From Alphaproteobacteria bacterium (GTDB lineage Bacteria > Pseudomonadota > Alphaproteobacteria > Thalassobaculales > Thalassobaculaceae), in NCBI GenBank assembly GCA_024742605.1, contig JANSYC010000024.1, positions 1 through 53,591 on the forward strand: DNA of 53,591 nucleotides, in the 5' to 3' direction. Position numbers and translations under genes: made by a program. A model generated the notes under the pieces. It ran no database searches. It was not told the DNA's origin and saw only the letters and a program-made list of their open reading frames with translations. Of this stretch, positions 18,869-28,123 are shown one piece after another (the first letter of the stretch is position 1; every line of letters starts with the position of its first letter).

Positions 18869-21800
18869 ATGGCTGGAGATACGGCGAAAGCTGCCACCGC
18901 ATTGGCGCAGGTCGATCTCGACGACAAGTACACGCTGGACGACGGGCGGATCTTTCTGACCGGGGTTCAGGCGCTGGTGCGGCTGCCGCTGATGCAGAAG
19001 CGGCGCGACGCGGCGGCGGGCAAGAACACGTCGGGCTTCATCTCCGGCTATCGCGGCTCCCCGCTCGGCGGCTACGATCAGCAGATCTGGCGCGCCAAGA
19101 AGCACATGAAATCCCACGACATTCACTTCCAGCCCGGGGTGAACGAGGAACTGGCGGCGACCGCCTGCTGGGGCAGCCAGCAGACCAATCTCTATCCCGG
19201 CGCCAAGTTCGACGGCACGTTTGCGATCTGGTACGGCAAGGGTCCGGGCGTCGACCGCTCGGGCGACGTGTTCAAGCACGCGACCTTCGCGGGCACCGCG
19301 CCCTGGGGCGGCGTGCTGGCCATGGCCGGCGACGACCACGTCTCGAAATCCTCGACCCTGCCGCATCAGAGCGAATTCGCCTTCCTGGACGCCTCGGTGC
19401 CAGTGCTCAACCCGGCCGGGGTGCAGGACACCCTGGATTTCGGCCTGTTCGGGATCGCGCTCAGCCGCTTCGCCGGGGTCTGGGTGGGCTTCAAGACCAC
19501 CGCCGAGATCATGGACAGCACCGCCAGCGTGGACGCCCATCCCGACGCGCTGGAAATCACAATCCCCACCGATTTCGAGATGCCCGAGGGCGGGCTCAAC
19601 ATCCGCTGGCCGGACCCCTGGCTGGAGCAGGAAGAGCGGCTGCACACCTACAAATACCCCGCCGTCCACGCCTTCGTGCGGGCCAATGCCATCGACAATG
19701 TGGTGATCGACAGCACGGCGCCGAAGCTGACCATCGTGACCACCGGCAAGTCCTATCTGGACGTGCGCCAGGCGCTGGACGATCTGGGCATCGACGACGC
19801 CCTGGCCGAGGAGATCGGCTTGCGGGTCTACAAGGTCGGCATGCCCTGGCCGCTGGAGCCGACCAAGGCGCGGGCCGCCTGCGCGGGGTCCGAGCGGGTT
19901 CTGGTGGTCGAGGAGAAGCGCGCCCTGATCGAGTGGCAGCTCAAGGAGCAGCTCTATGCCCTGCCCGAGGGACAGCGCCCGAAGATCGAGGGCAAGACCG
20001 ATCTGGCGGGCAAGCCGCTGTTCAAGGTGCAGGCCGAGCTGCTGGCGACCGATGTGGCGCTGGCAATCGCCGACCGGATTCTGGAGTTCGCCGATGTGGA
20101 GCGGATCAAGGCCCGGCGCGCGCTGATCCGGCAGCGGGTCGCGGCCTCGGTCGCCAAACCGTCGAGCTTCGCCCGCACGCCGTATTTCTGTTCGGGCTGC
20201 CCGCACAACACCTCGACCCGGGTGCCGGAGGGTTCCCGGGCCGCCGCCGGGATCGGCTGCCATTTCATGGCCAACTGGATGCCGGAGCGCAACACCTCGA
20301 CCTTCACCCAGATGGGCGGCGAGGGGGCGAACTGGGTCGGCCAGGCGCCGTTCACCGAGACCAAGCACATCTTCGCCAATCTGGGCGACGGGACCTACAA
20401 TCACTCGGGTATTCTGGCGATCCGGCAGGCGGTGGCGGCCAACACCACCATGACCTACAAGATCCTGTTCAATGACGCGGTCGCCATGACCGGCGGACAG
20501 CCCTCGGACAACGGTCTGACCCCCTGGGTGATCGCCCAGCAGGTGGCGGCGGAGGGTGTGAACCGGGTCGAGGTGGTGACCGACGATCCGGACAAGTACC
20601 CGCTGGGCACCGCCTGGCCGGCCAATTCCGCCATCCACCATCGGGACGATCTGGACCAGGTGCAGCGGGATCTGCGCGAGAGCGGGGGCGTGACCGTCCT
20701 GCTCTACGACCAGACCTGTGCGGCGGAGAAGCGGCGGCGGCGGAAGCGCGGCACCATGGAGGATCCGAACAAGCGGATCTTCATCAACGAGCGGGTCTGC
20801 GAGGGCTGCGGCGACTGCGGCGAGAAATCCAACTGCGTCTCGATCTTGCCGGTGGAGACCGAGTTCGGCCGTAAGCGCCAGATCGACCAGTCGAGCTGCA
20901 ACAAGGACTATTCCTGCGTGAAGGGCTTCTGCCCCAGCTTCGTCAACGTGATCGGCGGCAAGGTCCGCAAGGCCAAGGCCGAGGCCCCCGCCAAGGCGGA
21001 GCGCGCCAAGCCGGATCTGTTCGAGGCACTGCCGGACCCGAAGCTGCCGTCGCTGGACGAGCCCTACGGGATTCTGGTGACCGGGATCGGCGGCACCGGT
21101 GTGGTGACCATCGGCGCCCTGCTCGGGATGGCGGCCCATCTGGAGGGCAAGGGCACCAGCATCCTGGACATGACCGGCCTGGCCCAGAAGGGCGGCTCGG
21201 TGATGAGCCATGTGAAGATCGCCAAGGCGCCGGAGAATCTGCACGCGGTGCGGATCGCCACCGGCTCGGCCGATCTGATGCTGGCCTGCGACATCGCCAC
21301 GGCGGTGTCCAAGGACGGGCTGTCGCTGATCAGCCAGGGCAAGACCAGTGCGGTGGTGAACACCCAGCAGACCATGACCGGCCGCTTCACCCAGAACGCC
21401 GACGAGGTGTTTCCGGGCGAGGACATGAAGCAGCTGCTGCGCCAGCAGACCGGCGAGAACTCGACCATGTTCCTGGACGCCAACCGGCTGGCGACCCGCC
21501 TGCTGGGGGATTCTATCGCCTCCAACCTGTTCATGCTGGGCTATGCCTGGCAGATGGGCCTGGTGCCGCTCAGCCGCGAGGCGATCGAACGGGCGATCGA
21601 GCTGAACGGGGTGGCGATCGACTTCAACAAGCAGGCCTTCCTCTGGGGCCGCCGCGCCGCCCACGATCTGCCGGCGGTCGAGCGGATCGTCGAGCCGAAG
21701 ACGGAGGCCGAACCCGCCAAGACCATCGCCGTCACCCTGGACGAGATCGTCGCCAAGCGGGTGGCGGAGCTGACCGCCTATCAGGACGCGGCCTATGCCG

Positions 21801-22393
21801 ACCGGTACAGGCAGCGGGTCGCGCGGATCGCGGCGGCGGAACAGAAGGCGATGCCGGGCAGCGAGGCGCTGGCCGTCGCGGCCGCCCGTTATCTGCACAA
21901 GCTGATGGCGATCAAGGACGAGTACGAGGTGGCGCGGCTCTACACCGACGGCGGCTTCCTCGAACACCTGAACCGCAGCTTCGAGGGCAATTTCAGGCTC
22001 GAGTTCAACATGGCCCCGCCGCTGATCGCGCCGCGCGACCCGCAGACCGGCCATCTGAAGAAGCTGGTCTTCGGGCCGTGGATGCTGAAGGCGCTGGGGC
22101 TGGTGGCGCGGATGAAGGGCCTGCGCGGCGGGCGCTTCGACCTGTTCGGGCGGACCGACGAGCGCAGGATGGAGCGCCGGATTCTGGCCGAATACGAGGC
22201 CCTTCTGGACGAGATCGCGGAGAGCTTGACCGCCGACACCCATGCCACCGCCCTGGAGCTGGCCAGCCTGCCGGAACACATCCGCGGCTACGGCCATGTC
22301 CGGGAAAAGCACATCACGACGGTCAAGGCGCAGGAGGCCAATCTGCTGGCCAGGTTCCGCAACCCGGAGATGGCGAAGACGGCGGCGGAGTAA
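18869..22393 (+). CDS. Indolepyruvate ferredoxin oxidoreductase, fused single-chain type
   Basis: Thiamine-diphosphate, Fe-S 2-oxoacid oxidoreductase of 1174 residues that decarboxylates indolepyruvate or other aryl pyruvates to aryl-acetyl-CoA in aromatic amino-acid catabolism. Visible parts: N-terminal alpha domain (GYRGSPLGGYDQQIW), ThDP site GDGTYNHSG near 505 with YKILFNDAVAMTGGQ, cysteine clusters CEGCGDCGEKSNC near 643 and CNKDYSCVKGFCPS near 677, the gamma domain ILVTGIGGTGVVTIG near 735, and a C-terminal DUF6537-like part. ATG 18869 follows GGGAG and begins the recognisable protein; the frame is open 115 codons further upstream without family similarity. Converges on the deacylase gene. 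Confidence 0.93.
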   Translation: MAGDTAKAATALAQVDLDDKYTLDDGRIFLTGVQALVRLPLMQKRRDAAAGKNTSGFISGYRGSPLGGYDQQIWRAKKHMKSHDIHFQPGVNEELAATACWGSQQTNLYPGAKFDGTFAIWYGKGPGVDRSGDVFKHATFAGTAPWGGVLAMAGDDHVSKSSTLPHQSEFAFLDASVPVLNPAGVQDTLDFGLFGIALSRFAGVWVGFKTTAEIMDSTASVDAHPDALEITIPTDFEMPEGGLNIRWPDPWLEQEERLHTYKYPAVHAFVRANAIDNVVIDSTAPKLTIVTTGKSYLDVRQALDDLGIDDALAEEIGLRVYKVGMPWPLEPTKARAACAGSERVLVVEEKRALIEWQLKEQLYALPEGQRPKIEGKTDLAGKPLFKVQAELLATDVALAIADRILEFADVERIKARRALIRQRVAASVAKPSSFARTPYFCSGCPHNTSTRVPEGSRAAAGIGCHFMANWMPERNTSTFTQMGGEGANWVGQAPFTETKHIFANLGDGTYNHSGILAIRQAVAANTTMTYKILFNDAVAMTGGQPSDNGLTPWVIAQQVAAEGVNRVEVVTDDPDKYPLGTAWPANSAIHHRDDLDQVQRDLRESGGVTVLLYDQTCAAEKRRRRKRGTMEDPNKRIFINERVCEGCGDCGEKSNCVSILPVETEFGRKRQIDQSSCNKDYSCVKGFCPSFVNVIGGKVRKAKAEAPAKAERAKPDLFEALPDPKLPSLDEPYGILVTGIGGTGVVTIGALLGMAAHLEGKGTSILDMTGLAQKGGSVMSHVKIAKAPENLHAVRIATGSADLMLACDIATAVSKDGLSLISQGKTSAVVNTQQTMTGRFTQNADEVFPGEDMKQLLRQQTGENSTMFLDANRLATRLLGDSIASNLFMLGYAWQMGLVPLSREAIERAIELNGVAIDFNKQAFLWGRRAAHDLPAVERIVEPKTEAEPAKTIAVTLDEIVAKRVAELTAYQDAAYADRYRQRVARIAAAEQKAMPGSEALAVAAARYLHKLMAIKDEYEVARLYTDGGFLEHLNRSFEGNFRLEFNMAPPLIAPRDPQTGHLKKLVFGPWMLKALGLVARMKGLRGGRFDLFGRTDERRMERRILAEYEALLDEIAESLTADTHATALELASLPEHIRGYGHVREKHITTVKAQEANLLARFRNPEMAKTAAE

Positions 22394-22417
22394 ACCACCG
22401 CCGCCTTCGGTCGGGTT

Positions 22418-24142
22418 CTAGCGCTGGCCGCGCACCACGAGACCGGGAAGTGCCCCGGTCGCCTGGCCTGAGCGGTAGGTGATCTTACCGGACAGGATGG
22501 TGGCGTCGTAGCCGGTGGATTTCTGCAGCAGCCGCTTGCCGCCGGCCGGAAGATCGCGCGCCACATAGGGGTCTGAGAAGCCGGTCGCCTCCCAGTCGAT
22601 CACGTTCAGATCGGCCTTCTTGCCCACCGCCAGCACGCCGCGGTCCGACAGACCCGCCGCCTTGGCGGTGTCGGAGGTCAGCCGCCGGATCACGTCCTCG
22701 ACCGGGAACCGGCCCTGCTGACGGCCCCAGTAGCTCATCAGCCAGGTCGGGAAGCCCGCATCGGTGATGAAGCCGACATGCGCGCCGCCGTCGCCCAGGC
22801 CCATGATCGCGTTCGGGTCGGCCAGCATCGCCTCCGGCACGCTCATGTCGTAGCTTACGTAGTTGACCAGAGGGGTGTAGATGAAGCCGCGCCCCTCGTC
22901 CTCCAGCAGCACGTCGTAGGCCACCTCGGGCGCCGTCCGGCCTTCGCGGGCGGCGATGGCGGCCAGAGAATCCGAGCGGGCCGGCTGATAATTCGCCGGG
23001 CTGCCGAGCCGGAACATCTTGTCCATCGAGATCCGCTGGATCAGCGGGAAGGTGCTGCCCTTGACCGGGTCCTCGGACAGAATCCGCGCGCGGGTCTCCG
23101 GATCGCGCATCGCCGCCACCCGCTCGGGCAGGGGCAGATGGGCGATCGACTTATAGGTATCGGTGCCGGAGAACGGATTCTGGCTGCCCTCCAGGCCGAG
23201 CAGAATGCCGATCGGCCGCGGGGCGACCACCGGGCGGATCGACAGGCCGTCCTTGATCGCCTGATCGGCCAGCGCCAGCAGCTCGCGCCAGACCTCGGGG
23301 CGGTCATGTCGTTGCGTGAGCGAAAAGACCGCGGTGCGGCCGCTCGCCTCGACCACCCGGCGCAGCATGGCGAACTCGGTCGAGGCGTCCGGCTCGTTCC
23401 AGTCGGACACGATCTCGAGGAACCCGGCCCCGGCGTCCTTCATGCCCAGGGCGATGCCGGTCAGCTCCGCCTCCTGGGCGCGCAGGGTGGGGGTGAAATC
23501 CCCCGCCAGGGTCTTGTGGCTGATGGTGCGCGAAGTGGAGAACCCGAAGGCGCCGGCCCTGATCGCGTCGCGGGTGATCACCCGCATGGCGGCGATATCG
23601 GCCTCGGTGGCGTGCTCGTGCCGGATCGCCCGGTCGCCCATCACGTAGACCCGCAGGGCCGCATGGGGCAGCAGCGCGCAGAGATCCATGTCCCGGCTCC
23701 GGCCTTCCAGCGCGCCGAGATAGTCCGGGAAGCTCTCCCATTGCCAGTTCAGGCCCTCGTGCATGACCGGACCGGGGATGTCCTCGACCCCTTCCATCAG
23801 CTCGACCAGCTTCTCCCGGTCCGCCGGCTTGCAGGGGGCGAAGCCGACCCCGCAATTGCCCATGACCGAGGTGGTCACCCCATGCCAGGCGGACGGCGCC
23901 ATATGGCTGTCCCAGGCGGCCTGTCCGTCGTAATGGGTGTGGATGTCGACGAAACCCGGTGTGACGATGCGGCCGCGCGCGTCGATCTCCTCGGCGGCGG
24001 TTTCGTCCTTCAGGTCACCGATCGCCACGATCCGGTCGCCCTTCAGCGCCACATCCGCCGCGCGCCCGGCGGCGCCGGTGCCGTCGATGACGGTCCCGCC
24101 CCGAATGATCAGATCCGCGTGCAGTCCAGTTCCTTCGGCCAT
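22418..24142 (-). CDS. N-acyl-D-amino-acid deacylase family amidohydrolase
   Basis: Metal-dependent amidohydrolase of the D-aminoacylase group (COG3653), 574 residues. It starts with the typical LIIRGGTVIDGTG and GFVDIHTHYDGQ (metal-binding HxH), followed by TTSVMGNCGVGFAPC and GDGGAHVGFITDAGFPT near residue 450. The group hydrolyses N-acyl-D-amino acids, and many members have other cyclic amide substrates. GGGAGG precedes the ATG at 24142. It is longer than classic D-aminoacylases (about 480 residues), as is common in this broader clade. Its neighbour converts aryl pyruvates, so a role in amino-acid catabolism is plausible but inferred. Confidence 0.87.
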   Translation of the reverse strand: MAEGTGLHADLIIRGGTVIDGTGAAGRAADVALKGDRIVAIGDLKDETAAEEIDARGRIVTPGFVDIHTHYDGQAAWDSHMAPSAWHGVTTSVMGNCGVGFAPCKPADREKLVELMEGVEDIPGPVMHEGLNWQWESFPDYLGALEGRSRDMDLCALLPHAALRVYVMGDRAIRHEHATEADIAAMRVITRDAIRAGAFGFSTSRTISHKTLAGDFTPTLRAQEAELTGIALGMKDAGAGFLEIVSDWNEPDASTEFAMLRRVVEASGRTAVFSLTQRHDRPEVWRELLALADQAIKDGLSIRPVVAPRPIGILLGLEGSQNPFSGTDTYKSIAHLPLPERVAAMRDPETRARILSEDPVKGSTFPLIQRISMDKMFRLGSPANYQPARSDSLAAIAAREGRTAPEVAYDVLLEDEGRGFIYTPLVNYVSYDMSVPEAMLADPNAIMGLGDGGAHVGFITDAGFPTWLMSYWGRQQGRFPVEDVIRRLTSDTAKAAGLSDRGVLAVGKKADLNVIDWEATGFSDPYVARDLPAGGKRLLQKSTGYDATILSGKITYRSGQATGALPGLVVRGQR

Positions 24143-24320
24143 GCCATCCTCCCGATCCGAGATCGTTCCGCCCGGACGGAAGGTCCGGTTCGCCGCCTCG
24201 TGTTGAGTGCCAGATAATAACCTAGCTTACGGTTGGGTTGGATGACAATCGACGGAATCGGAACGGCGGTCGTGCCCTGGAAGATCGGCGGACAAGGACC
24301 AGGCCCGTCTCCGGTACAGA

Positions 24321-24544
24321 TCAGGGACGTCCGGACCGCACCTTGACGTATCGACGGGCCCGAACCTCAAACCGGTCGATACAACCTGGTGGCACCCAGA
24401 GCGCGTCGCTGGTGGTCTCCGCGGTGCGGCAGGTCAGACGGCGGCGGGGACCAGGTCCCCATGCGCATCGTGCCAGCCCTGATGCCAGAGCTGCAAAATC
24501 GCGGCATGGTCGTCCGGCGTCGCCGGTCTGATCTCTGGAATCAG
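24321..24544 (-). pseudogene. Probable GNAT acetyltransferase N-terminal remnant
   Basis: Downstream of fabI, in the same reading frame after its stop, the minus strand encodes EIRPATPDDHAAILQLW and HQGWHDAHGDLVPAAV (24535-24437) before a TGA at 24436-24434. This is the characteristic N-terminus of small GNAT acetyltransferases (IRPATPxD...LWHxGWxDAHxxLVP). There is no proper start codon and the acetyl-CoA-binding motif is missing; a second frame continues with LTCRTAETTSDAL to 24321. It looks like a decayed, frameshifted gene. The rest of the 459-base interval 24143-24601 holds nothing I recognise. Confidence 0.45.
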
Positions 24545-24601
24545 TCGATGGAGGTCCGTCGCATGAGCCGGAGGATCGGCTCGAAAGCGTCCGCCAGAAC
24601 C

Positions 24602-25426
24602 CTACTCGTCGGGACGCGGCGGCTGCTGCTGCGGGCGGGGGATGCCCACCACGTGGAAGCCCGCATCCACATGCATGATCTCGCCGGTCACCCCGGAGGA
24701 CAGTTCCGACAGCAGGTACAGCCCGGTCTTGCCGACCTCGTCGAGAGCCACGTTCCGCTTCATCGGCGCGGCGGCTTCGGAATAACGGAAGGTGTAGCGC
24801 GCATCTGCGATCGCCGAGCCGGCGAGGGTCCGCATCGGGCCGGCGGAGATCGCGTTCACCCGCACCCCGTCCGGGCCCAGATCGGCCGCCAGATAGCGCA
24901 CGCTGGCCTCCAGCGCCGCCTTGGCCACGCCCATCACGTTGTAGTTCGGGGTGGTCCGCTCGGCACCCAGATAGGTCAGGGTGATGAAACTCCCGCCGGG
25001 CCGCATCATCGGCGCCAGCCGCTGGCACAGGGCGGTGAACGAATAACAGGAGATGTCGACGGTGCGCAGGAAGTTATCGCGGCTGGTATCGGCGTAGCGG
25101 CCCTTCAGCTCGGCCTTGTCGGAAAAGGCCACCGCGTGGACCGCGAAATCGATCTCGCCCCAGGCGTCCCGCACGTTCTGTGCGACCGTGTCCAGGGAGG
25201 CCTCGTCGCTGACATCGCATTCCCAGACCAGATCCGAGCCGACACCGGCGGCCAGGGGCTCGACCCGGCGCTTGATCGCCTCGTTCTGATAGGTGAATGC
25301 CAGCTCTGCGCCGGCGCCCGCCACCGCCGAGGCAATGCCCCACGCGATCGATTTCTCATTGGCCACGCCCATGATCAGGCCTTTTTTTCCGGCCATCAGA
25401 GGCGTCTGAGATGCGAAGTCGGGCAT
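24602..25426 (-). CDS. fabI: Enoyl-[acyl-carrier-protein] reductase (NADH)
   Basis: Final reductase of the fatty-acid elongation cycle, 274 residues, cytoplasmic. The FabI-type nucleotide-binding sequence MAGKKGLIMGVANEKSIAWG and the Tyr-x6-Lys catalytic pair in NYNVMGVAKAALE are present, as is the substrate loop AISAGPMRTLAGSAI. The C-terminal tail is Pro/Gln-rich. It is the third gene of a fabA-fabB-fabI set, 75 bases after fabB, a conserved alphaproteobacterial order. This is the triclosan-target type of reductase. Confidence 0.95.
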   Translation of the reverse strand: MPDFASQTPLMAGKKGLIMGVANEKSIAWGIASAVAGAGAELAFTYQNEAIKRRVEPLAAGVGSDLVWECDVSDEASLDTVAQNVRDAWGEIDFAVHAVAFSDKAELKGRYADTSRDNFLRTVDISCYSFTALCQRLAPMMRPGGSFITLTYLGAERTTPNYNVMGVAKAALEASVRYLAADLGPDGVRVNAISAGPMRTLAGSAIADARYTFRYSEAAAPMKRNVALDEVGKTGLYLLSELSSGVTGEIMHVDAGFHVVGIPRPQQQPPRPDE

Positions 25427-25501
25427 TGTTCTTGTACCGATCGGGTTGACCCAATGGACCGGCCCGACAGGGCCGGACGAGAGGCAGGAGCAATGGCGAG
25501 G

Positions 25502-26725
25502 TTAGGGGTCGTGCCGCTGGAAGGCCAGCACCGCGTTGGTTCCGCCAAAGCCGAAACTGTTTGAGATCGCCAGATCGAGTGTCTGATCCATCATCGGTTC
25601 CCGCACGATCCGCTGGTTTTCCGCTTCCGGCTCCAGGTTCTCGATATTGATCGAGGGAGCGATGAACCGGTCCCGCATCATCAGCAGCGTGTAGATCGCT
25701 TCGTGAACGCCGGCCGCCCCTTGGCTGTGGCCGGTCATCGACTTGGTCGAACTGATGGCCGGACCCATGTTCTGGGTCCGGAAGACCTCGGCGATGGCCT
25801 CCAGCTCCTTCATGTCGCCGACCGGGGTCGAGGTGCCGTGGGTGTTCACGTAATCCACCGGCCGGTCCAGGCCCTTGAGGGCGATCTGCATGCAGCGCAC
25901 CGCCCCCTCGCCCGACGGCGCCACCATATCGGCCCCGTCGGAGGTCGCGCCGTAGCCGACCAGCTCGGCGTAGATCTTGGCCCCGCGCGCCTTGGCGTGC
26001 TCGAGCTCCTCCAGCACCACCACACCGCCGCCGCCGGCGATCACGAAACCGTCGCGGGTGGTGTCATACGGTCGGGAGGCCTTTTCGGGGGTATCATTGT
26101 AGCGCGAGGACAGCGCGCCCATCGCGTCGAACAGCACCGACAGGGTCCAGTGCAGCTCCTCGCCGCCGCCGGCGAACATCATGTCCTGCTTGCCCAGCTG
26201 AATCGCCTCGGCCGCGTTGCCGATGCAATGGGAGCTGGTCGAGCAGGCCGAGCTGATCGAATAGCTGTGGCCCTTGATCTTGAAGGTGGTCGAGAGATTG
26301 GCCGAGTTGGTACTGCTCATCACCCGGGGCACCATGTAGGGCCCGACCCGTTTCGGACCCTTTTCACGCGCGATGTCGAACGCCGCCATCATATTGCGGG
26401 TCGACGGGCCGCCCGATCCCATGATCAGCCCCGTCATCGGGTTCGATATGTCGCTCTGCTCGAGGCCCGCATCGGCGATCGCCTCTTCCATCGCAATATA
26501 GTTATAGGCGGCCCCGTCGCCCATGAAGCGCAGCAGCTTCCGATCGATCCGATCCTCCGGATTGATCTTCAGCGATCCGTGCACATGGCTGCGGAACCCC
26601 ATTTCCTTGTATTCATCGGCCATTACGATTCCGGAACGGCCGGCCTTCAAAGACTGGGCGACCTCTTCCTTATCGTTTCCAATGCTGGAAACGATGCCGA
26701 TGCCGGTTACGACGACGCGGCGCAC
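25502..26725 (-). CDS. fabB: 3-oxoacyl-[acyl-carrier-protein] synthase I
   Basis: Condensing enzyme of 407 residues that elongates unsaturated acyl-ACPs. The catalytic triad is Cys161 (SACSTSSHC), His in NTHGTSTP near 297 and His in TGHSQGA near 332; [12 protein letters not shown] closes the active site. It follows fabA by nine bases, and the fabA-fabB pairing identifies it as FabB rather than FabF. Confidence 0.96.
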   Translation of the reverse strand: MRRVVVTGIGIVSSIGNDKEEVAQSLKAGRSGIVMADEYKEMGFRSHVHGSLKINPEDRIDRKLLRFMGDGAAYNYIAMEEAIADAGLEQSDISNPMTGLIMGSGGPSTRNMMAAFDIAREKGPKRVGPYMVPRVMSSTNSANLSTTFKIKGHSYSISSACSTSSHCIGNAAEAIQLGKQDMMFAGGGEELHWTLSVLFDAMGALSSRYNDTPEKASRPYDTTRDGFVIAGGGGVVVLEELEHAKARGAKIYAELVGYGATSDGADMVAPSGEGAVRCMQIALKGLDRPVDYVNTHGTSTPVGDMKELEAIAEVFRTQNMGPAISSTKSMTGHSQGAAGVHEAIYTLLMMRDRFIAPSINIENLEPEAENQRIVREPMMDQTLDLAISNSFGFGGTNAVLAFQRHDP

Positions 26726-26734
26726 GCTGCCTCC

Positions 26735-27262
26735 TCAACTCATCGCGGCGGCGGGATTCTGAAACAGCCCGACGCGGATGTCCTTCGCTTCGAATACGGT
26801 CTCGCCATCGCAGTCAACCGACCCGTCGGCGATCCCAAGAAACAGTTTGCGGCTGATGATCCGCTTAAGGTCCAGCTTGTACCTCAAGACCTTGGCGCTC
26901 GGCAGGACCTGGCCGGAGAACTTCACCTCGCCCACCGACAGGGCACGGCCCGAGCCCGGTCCGCCCAGCCAGCCGAGCGTGAAGCCCAGCAGCTGCCACA
27001 AGGCATCCATACCCAGGCATCCGGGCATGACCGGATCGTCCTCGAAATGGCACTGGAAGAACCAAAGGTCCGGCTTGATCTCGAACTCGGCCTTGACCTC
27101 GCCCTTCTCGTGGGCGCCGCCCTCCTGGCTGATATGCGTGATGCGATCGAACATCAGCATGGGCGGCAAGGGGAGGCGCGCGTTTCCGGGGCCGAACAGG
27201 CGTCCGTGCGCGCACTCGAGAAGCTCTTTATACGAAAAACTTGATTGAGATTTGAAATCCAC
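26735..27262 (-). CDS. fabA: 3-hydroxydecanoyl-[acyl-carrier-protein] dehydratase/isomerase
   Basis: Introduces the cis double bond of anaerobic unsaturated fatty-acid synthesis; 175 residues, dimeric hot-dog fold. Catalytic His72 ([12 protein letters not shown]) and Asp86 (LGMDALWQL) match E. coli His70 and Asp84. I chose the GTG at 27262 because the family N-terminus ([19 protein letters not shown]) follows directly and GGGAAG lies five bases upstream; the frame is open to 27334 without similarity. Transcribed away from irr. Confidence 0.95.
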   Translation of the reverse strand: MDFKSQSSFSYKELLECAHGRLFGPGNARLPLPPMLMFDRITHISQEGGAHEKGEVKAEFEIKPDLWFFQCHFEDDPVMPGCLGMDALWQLLGFTLGWLGGPGSGRALSVGEVKFSGQVLPSAKVLRYKLDLKRIISRKLFLGIADGSVDCDGETVFEAKDIRVGLFQNPAAAMS

Positions 27263-27362
27263 CGGCACTTCCCTGGACGTCTGATGATCGCACCTGCATG
27301 CAGAAGACGATCTGTTTCCCCTAGACCGGCCCAATCCGCAAGGGCCTTTTCATACAGTTTTA

Positions 27363-27377
27363 GTCGAAGTGTTCGAC
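27363..27377. promoter_or_regulatory. Inverted repeat in the fabA-irr divergent region, operator candidate
   Basis: GTCGAA-GTG-TTCGAC is a perfect 6+3+6 inverted repeat. The GAA-N3-TTC core is shared with the Irr box (TTTAGAA-N3-TTCTAAA) but the outer bases differ, so Irr binding is uncertain. On the minus strand it lies between TTGCAA and a weak ACTAAA, a possible fabA promoter. Confidence 0.35.
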
Positions 27378-27469
27378 AGTCTTGCAAAACAAACCATATC
27401 GACGCCTGTCATGCAAAGGCGGACGGGCCCGCGAACGGCACGGAACCCTTCCAAAGACCCCGCGAAGAA

Positions 27470-27498
27470 TTGCCCCCAACTGACGCGTTCCGTATATT
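27470..27498 (+). promoter_or_regulatory. Candidate irr promoter
   Basis: TTGCCC (27470-27475), 17-base spacer, TATATT (27493-27498), 82 bases ahead of the irr start. With the inverted repeat at 27363 this accounts for the signals I can see in the 318-base fabA-irr interval (27263-27580); no gene is apparent there. Confidence 0.5.
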
Positions 27499-27580
27499 AT
27501 CAAAGTATGCGGACGACCGCTCAGCACAGGCTCAAGTCTTTCGGGACAGCCGACACCTCACAATTTGTGGTTTGAAGCCC

Positions 27581-28081
27581 ATGATCCAACCCCTGCCCTC
27601 CAATCTTTCCGAGCCGGATCGCACCGACGACCCCACGGGCGGCCACCCGGGCCTGGCGGAGCGGCTGCGGAGCGCCGGTTTGCGGCCAACCCGTCAGCGG
27701 GTCGCCCTGGCCCGGCTGCTGTACGGTGCGGCCGACAGACACGTGACGGCGGAGCAGCTGCATACCGAAGCGCAGCAGGCGGGCGTGCAGGTCTCACTGG
27801 CCACCGTCTACAACACCCTGCATCAGTTCACCGACCACGACCTTTTGCGCGAGGTGGTGGTCGAGACCAGAAGGTCGTATTTCGACACCAATGTTCACGG
27901 GCATCACCATTTCTTCGAGCTGGAAACGGGCAGGCTGATCGACATTCCAGCGAACGACATCAGCATCTCCGGCCTGCCGCAGGCGCCGGAGGGGGCCGAG
28001 ATCGAACGGGTCGATCTGGTGATCCGGGTGCGGCGTCGAACCGCAGGGGCGGTCGCTGACCCAGCGCCGACGGACGGGTAA
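27581..28081 (+). CDS. irr: Iron response regulator Irr, Fur family
   Basis: Haem- and iron-status-sensing Fur-family regulator of 166 residues that in alphaproteobacteria controls haem synthesis, iron storage and iron-using proteins through the Irr (ICE) box. The winged helix is at about residues 25-85 (LRPTRQRVALARLL, SLATVYNTLHQF). HGHHHFF (His106, 108-110) is the Irr-type histidine cluster, in place of the Fur metal-site cysteines, followed by ELETGRLIDIP. ATG 27581 was chosen because it begins a normal-length Irr; the frame is open upstream to 27245. Position beside fabA is conserved in this class. Confidence 0.93.
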   Translation: MIQPLPSNLSEPDRTDDPTGGHPGLAERLRSAGLRPTRQRVALARLLYGAADRHVTAEQLHTEAQQAGVQVSLATVYNTLHQFTDHDLLREVVVETRRSYFDTNVHGHHHFFELETGRLIDIPANDISISGLPQAPEGAEIERVDLVIRVRRRTAGAVADPAPTDG

Positions 28082-28102
28082 TTTTCTGTCGCGCCGGTTT
28101 TG

Positions 28103-28119
28103 TTTGGAGCAGTTCTAAG
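28103..28119. promoter_or_regulatory. Irr-box-like site upstream of the rubrerythrin operon
   Basis: TTTGGAGCAGTTCTAAG matches the Irr box TTTAGAA-N3-TTCTAAA at 11 of 14 defined positions. It is intergenic and ends four bases before the -35 element of the promoter at 28124. Confidence 0.5.
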
Positions 28120-28123
28120 CCGC

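Noticed and set aside
18815-22312. Very long open frame antisense to the indolepyruvate oxidoreductase gene
   Set aside because: High-GC third positions keep the opposite strand open; it has no family similarity or ribosome-binding site and the plus-strand gene is certain. Similar antisense frames at 12367-15090 and 41447-43621 were rejected likewise.
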